Shown: piece after piece, positions 22,781 to 25,297 of the stretch
Numbering within the stretch: the stretch's first letter is position 1
Layout of the letters: every line of letters starts with the position of its first letter
Source: a virus
Virus record (IMG/VR): IMGVR_UViG_3300013103_000057
Location: 1-25,297 of that record
Reading direction: 5' to 3' (one strand)
Length of the DNA stretch: 25,297 nt
Notes under the pieces: model-generated
Seen by the model: the letters and a program-made list of their open reading frames with translations, nothing else
Told to the model about the DNA's origin: nothing
Database searches by the model: none
Program-made: the position numbers and the translations under genes

Positions 22781-23506
22781 ATGGGTAAAGAAAACAAATT
22801 TTCTGTGATCAACTACATAGGGAGCAACGCAACGGGGAAATCTACAAGAGTGACGGTTTTGGTAAATTATTTAGAATCAAAATATGATGTTGAAGACGTT
22901 GAATTTACATACACCAAAAAGTCAAAGAAAAATGGGGATAAAGAAGTTACCACCAAAGTCGGTTTAAGATTCTCTAATAATTGGGTGATTTTTGGGAAAT
23001 TTGACGGAAGTAGAAAATGGATTGGGCTCGATACTGGAATGTGTTCATCTTGGGACCAAAGATCAGCATTTATCACAGAAATGAAAGAACGGGGCGTTGA
23101 TACTGTTGTATTTGAAGGTTACTTCAACAATAGAAGTAAGATCGCTGGACCTGAAACTTTCCATAATGCTGGTGCTGACGAAGTTCATATATTAGCAAGT
23201 TTCTATGATAAATGTGAAGATTTTCTTATGAGAACTAATGTTCGGTCAGGTAAATTAGAGCGTGGTATGGATTGGGCTGAAAACGCTCCTGGATGGAAAG
23301 ACAACAAGGGTATTATCAATTCACAAAAATATTGGAATGAACAATCCCTCGATGGTGACACAGTGACCCGTGTTTCTATTGATGAGCCAAAGGAGTATAT
23401 TGTTACTAGATTCATTGATGAGGACTTTGACGTAGATAAATTCTATGAAACGTTTGAAGTCCCTTCAGAAAAGGCAGAACCTTCAGGGATGGACGAATGG
23501 ATTTAA
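22781..23506 (+). CDS. P-loop kinase, putative 5-hmdU DNA kinase
   Basis: 241 residues. Walker A is at 14-22 (GSNATGKST), followed by a strand pair, WIGLDTGMCSSWDQR, and a Walker-B-like VDTVVFEGYF. The order resembles the kinase half of phage 5-hmdU DNA kinases, which are usually fused to the helical domain found separately at 16064. It would phosphorylate hmdU in DNA to prime amino-acid attachment. It ends GMDEWI after an acidic linker, again the shared tail. Preceded by AGGAGA and followed by an overlapping gene. A free nucleotide or nucleoside kinase is the main alternative. Confidence 0.58.
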   Translation: MGKENKFSVINYIGSNATGKSTRVTVLVNYLESKYDVEDVEFTYTKKSKKNGDKEVTTKVGLRFSNNWVIFGKFDGSRKWIGLDTGMCSSWDQRSAFITEMKERGVDTVVFEGYFNNRSKIAGPETFHNAGADEVHILASFYDKCEDFLMRTNVRSGKLERGMDWAENAPGWKDNKGIINSQKYWNEQSLDGDTVTRVSIDEPKEYIVTRFIDEDFDVDKFYETFEVPSEKAEPSGMDEWI

Positions 23507-24084
23507 CTAATATAATTAATAGTCTACAGAAGTCAAAATTCGTAACGGCTGATGATATTGCTTCTCAAGTTGATCAAATGATTTCTGAGATAAAAGAAAA
23601 TGGACAAACTCACGGACGAAGCGACGCTGTGTTAGCACAACACGTTAAGTCAGGGTGTATTTTAGAGGTGGGTATTGCTAAATTATTGGGTGGTGTAGTA
23701 AATCGCTCAGTCCACGATTCTAGAAATCCTGATACATTTGCTTGGGATGTTGAAGCTGATGGTATTAGATATGAAATCAAACCAACCAGAGAGAATGACA
23801 CTTGGTTCAACTTTAATATTCGTGGTGCTATAAATAATTCCGATGAGCAACTGACCCGTGCTGATTTGACAACTTATATGAAATATAAACAACATACTGA
23901 TTTTTTAATCGCTGCCCATTATAGGGAAGTTATGGGTGGTTGGGAAGTACAACCAAAATGGTTATTTGATTCTGGGAATTTTGATAATTTTACCCGAAAG
24001 TCTAATCCGTCTAGTAAAGGTACAACCCATTACTATCACATAAAGAACGGAATTCAAAATTCAGGGTGTGTGGCGTTAAGTTAA
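23497..24084 (+). CDS. Putative PD-(D/E)XK nuclease 1
   Basis: 195 residues, starting inside the kinase's DEWI codons (10-nt overlap). The segment TFAWDVEADGIRYEIKPTR contains D, then E-x-K at the end of a beta hairpin, the hallmark of restriction-like nucleases; an upstream E in CILEVGIAKLL may complete the site. The rest is mixed alpha/beta with YREVMGGWEVQPKWL. No specific family recognised. Position at the end of the base-modification operon suggests an enzyme acting on DNA, perhaps cutting DNA that lacks the phage modification; that is inference. Confidence 0.55.
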   Translation: MDLTNIINSLQKSKFVTADDIASQVDQMISEIKENGQTHGRSDAVLAQHVKSGCILEVGIAKLLGGVVNRSVHDSRNPDTFAWDVEADGIRYEIKPTRENDTWFNFNIRGAINNSDEQLTRADLTTYMKYKQHTDFLIAAHYREVMGGWEVQPKWLFDSGNFDNFTRKSNPSSKGTTHYYHIKNGIQNSGCVALS

Positions 24085-24108
24085 CATTAAGTTAAGTTAC
24101 GGTATAAT
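24076..24108 (+). promoter_or_regulatory. Promoter P10 (double TTAAG box type)
   Basis: TTAAG at 24076-24080 and 24087-24091 (11 bp apart), plus a third at 24092-24096; 11 nt after the second box is TATAAT at 24103-24108 in TTACGGTATAAT, as in P6 and P8. It drives the second nuclease gene. The upstream stop (24082-24084) lies between the two boxes. Confidence 0.78.
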
Positions 24109-24132
24109 AGGGAAATAAAATAAAGGTAGAAA

Positions 24133-24954
24133 ATGGTAGACTATTTATATGAATATGCAATGACGGGGAACTTAATAGAACCAGATAGTAAAGAGACCAC
24201 TTGGGAACTTTTAAAACAACATACCCTTTTAACAATGGGTGTAGAAAACGACATCAAAGAACAACTTGGGTTAGAGCTCATAAATGGTAAACATATCAAA
24301 GATAAACATGGGTGGGATGGATACCACGATAAGTTTTTCGTAGAAGTGAAAAGTGAAACTATTGGCGATGGTAAAAAGCTTTCCGGAAAGGGAATTTTTA
24401 ATAATATCACATTTGAATCCATTAGTAAGTATGAAAATGATAAGGGAATCCTTATGTTTGTTGGTTATTCGAGGACTGGACAATTCCTATATTCAATTGC
24501 GTGTGATATGAGTTTAGTAGCACCTCTCCTTAAAAAAGAACTACTGAAAAAATTCCCTGAGGGAAATTGTAGTGAAGGAGAAAATACCACTGTTACCATT
24601 ACTCTATCTAATTTGAAAGATATACCATTTGAAGTAGTATATTATCCAATGATTTCAGATAGGTCTTTGTATTCTGAAGAGCTTAGGAAGGTGTTAGAAG
24701 AAGGAAGTCGAAGAAAGAAAACAGTTTGTGGGATTTTAGGAAAGAAATTTTTATCAAGTCTTCAGGAATGTACTAAGAAACCAAAAAAATGTTATTCATT
24801 GAAAGAAAAGGTAAAATTAGTCTACTGTACTGATAATTTTTGTGTGGCTAAAAGTGGTAAAAAAATTGAATTTCTAGAAAACGGTTCTGTGTCCCATAGC
24901 GTTTTAGTGAAAACTCTAAATGTTAGGTTCAGTAAACTTTTAAGTCAATCTTAA
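24133..24954 (+). CDS. Putative PD-(D/E)XK nuclease 2
   Basis: 273 residues, ATG preceded by AAAGGT. The site is in the N-terminal half: HGWDGYHDKFFVEVKSETIG gives D-x(n)-E-x-K with a preceding helix (ENDIKEQLG), typical of restriction-endonuclease-like folds. A later strand pair (ILMFVGYSRTG) fits that fold. The C-terminal 80 residues are Lys- and Cys-containing (KKTVCGIL, KKCYSLKEKVKLVYCTDNFC), perhaps a DNA-binding region with a metal site. It differs from nuclease 1 and has its own promoter. Possible roles: host DNA breakdown, discrimination of unmodified DNA, or modification-linked repair. Its stop lies in promoter P11's second box. Confidence 0.55.
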   Translation: MVDYLYEYAMTGNLIEPDSKETTWELLKQHTLLTMGVENDIKEQLGLELINGKHIKDKHGWDGYHDKFFVEVKSETIGDGKKLSGKGIFNNITFESISKYENDKGILMFVGYSRTGQFLYSIACDMSLVAPLLKKELLKKFPEGNCSEGENTTVTITLSNLKDIPFEVVYYPMISDRSLYSEELRKVLEEGSRRKKTVCGILGKKFLSSLQECTKKPKKCYSLKEKVKLVYCTDNFCVAKSGKKIEFLENGSVSHSVLVKTLNVRFSKLLSQS

Positions 24955-24971
24955 GTTTCCCTCGGTATAAT
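24940..24971 (+). promoter_or_regulatory. Promoter P11 (double TTAAG box type)
   Basis: TTAAG at 24940-24944 and 24951-24955 (11 bp apart), 10 nt, TATAAT at 24966-24971. It drives the TS-like gene. The upstream stop codon (24952-24954) lies inside the second box. Confidence 0.78.
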
Positions 24972-24993
24972 TAAAACAAAAAGGGGAACAAGT

Positions 24994-25297
24994 TTGAAAC
25001 CTACATTAATCAATGGTAAAAGTATAAATGAAGTTGTTTTTAAATCACTAGAACAACTCATTCATAACGGCTACCGAACAAAATCAAGAAACGGTGATAT
25101 TAACACCGTTTATAACGCCTTTGTCACTCTAGACAATCCTAAGGCAAGACACCTTTCACTTGAAGGGCGTAAAAACAACATATTTGCAACAATAGCTGAA
25201 ACTTTCTGGGTATTTGCTGGTTCTAATGATATAGATCCATATTTGAGCTTCTTTCTGCCTAGAGCAAAAGACTTTTCAGATGATGGTAAAACTTGGC
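24994..25297 (+). CDS. Thymidylate synthase-family enzyme, likely dUMP hydroxymethylase (3' end outside window)
   Basis: The 101 visible codons start at a TTG 7 nt after AAGGGG, under promoter P11. The sequence follows the N-terminal region of phage thymidylate synthase-family proteins: VYNAFVTLDNP, LSLEGRKNNIFATIAETFWV, FAGSNDIDPYLSFFLPRA and DFSDDGKTW, where the last would lead into the conserved G-x-Y-G-x-R loop. The family makes dTMP or 5-hydroxymethyl-dUMP (or hmdCMP) using methylenetetrahydrofolate. The catalytic Cys region is beyond the window, so the product cannot be read here; with the hypermodification genes nearby, a dUMP hydroxymethylase is the best inference. The non-ATG start may lower expression. 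Confidence 0.75.
   Translation, partial: MKPTLINGKSINEVVFKSLEQLIHNGYRTKSRNGDINTVYNAFVTLDNPKARHLSLEGRKNNIFATIAETFWVFAGSNDIDPYLSFFLPRAKDFSDDGKTW

Noticed and set aside
1-25297. tRNA genes, CRISPR arrays, insertion sequences, integrase/attachment sites.
   Set aside because: No cloverleaf-like sequence with a T-loop GTTCRA element, no regularly spaced repeats, no transposase or integrase motifs were seen on either strand.

Overview
The window is a compact, low-GC, entirely plus-strand stretch of a T4-like (tailed, strictly lytic-type) phage genome. This follows from a run of T4-type replication and recombination genes: 47, 46, 33, a probable 59, 44, uvsX, a probable 62, 41 and a fragmented 43. 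The host is inferred, with moderate confidence, to be a Campylobacterota (epsilonproteobacterial) bacterium. Eleven promoters have no classical -35 box. Each has two TTAAG boxes exactly 11 bp apart and a TATAAT box 10-11 nt downstream, which resembles the periodic vegetative promoters reported for Campylobacter and Helicobacter.

Layout. 1-1184: the end of an unknown gene and two frame-disrupted genes, one a metallophosphoesterase that has lost its first metal-binding motif. 1240-4580: a small Cys protein, the gp47/gp46 Mre11-Rad50-type nuclease complex, and the late-transcription co-activator gp33. 4626-8474: a gp59-like helicase loader, clamp-loader gp44, an unknown gene, UvsX recombinase, an unknown gene, and a gp62-like clamp-loader subunit. 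8523-12893: a DHH phosphoesterase, replicative helicase gp41, a small unknown gene, and the first two pieces of DNA polymerase gp43. 12894-14508: six small unknown genes inserted inside gene 43 with their own promoter. 14521-19631: the third gp43 piece, a Cys/coiled-coil protein, a DNA base-hypermodification protein, a D12-class adenine methylase, a SLOG protein, two paralogous small genes with a broken Cys-rich gene between them, and an all-alpha dUTPase. 19760-25297: a small membrane protein, a HAD deoxynucleotidase, an amino acid:DNA-transferase-like protein, a fold-type-II PLP enzyme, a P-loop (putative hmdU DNA) kinase, two PD-(D/E)XK-type nuclease candidates, and the start of a thymidylate synthase/dUMP hydroxymethylase homologue.

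How the genes work together. The second half reads as a thymidine hypermodification pathway embedded in the replication module. dUTPase, HAD nucleotidase and TS-like hydroxymethylase would shape the dUMP/hmdUMP pool. The kinase and base-hypermodification protein would activate hmdU in DNA, and the amino acid:DNA transferase and PLP enzyme would attach and remodel an amino-acid group. The most striking observation is that seven proteins end in nearly the same peptide, x(I/M/L)(D/E/S/G/N)EW(L/I). They are gp33, the gp43 C-terminal piece, the hypermodification protein, the adenine methylase, the transferase, the PLP enzyme and the kinase. T4-type gp33 and gp43 bind the sliding clamp through their C-termini, so I infer that this tail is the phage's clamp-binding peptide and that the modification enzymes ride on the replication clamp. 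The clamp itself (gp45) is not in the window.
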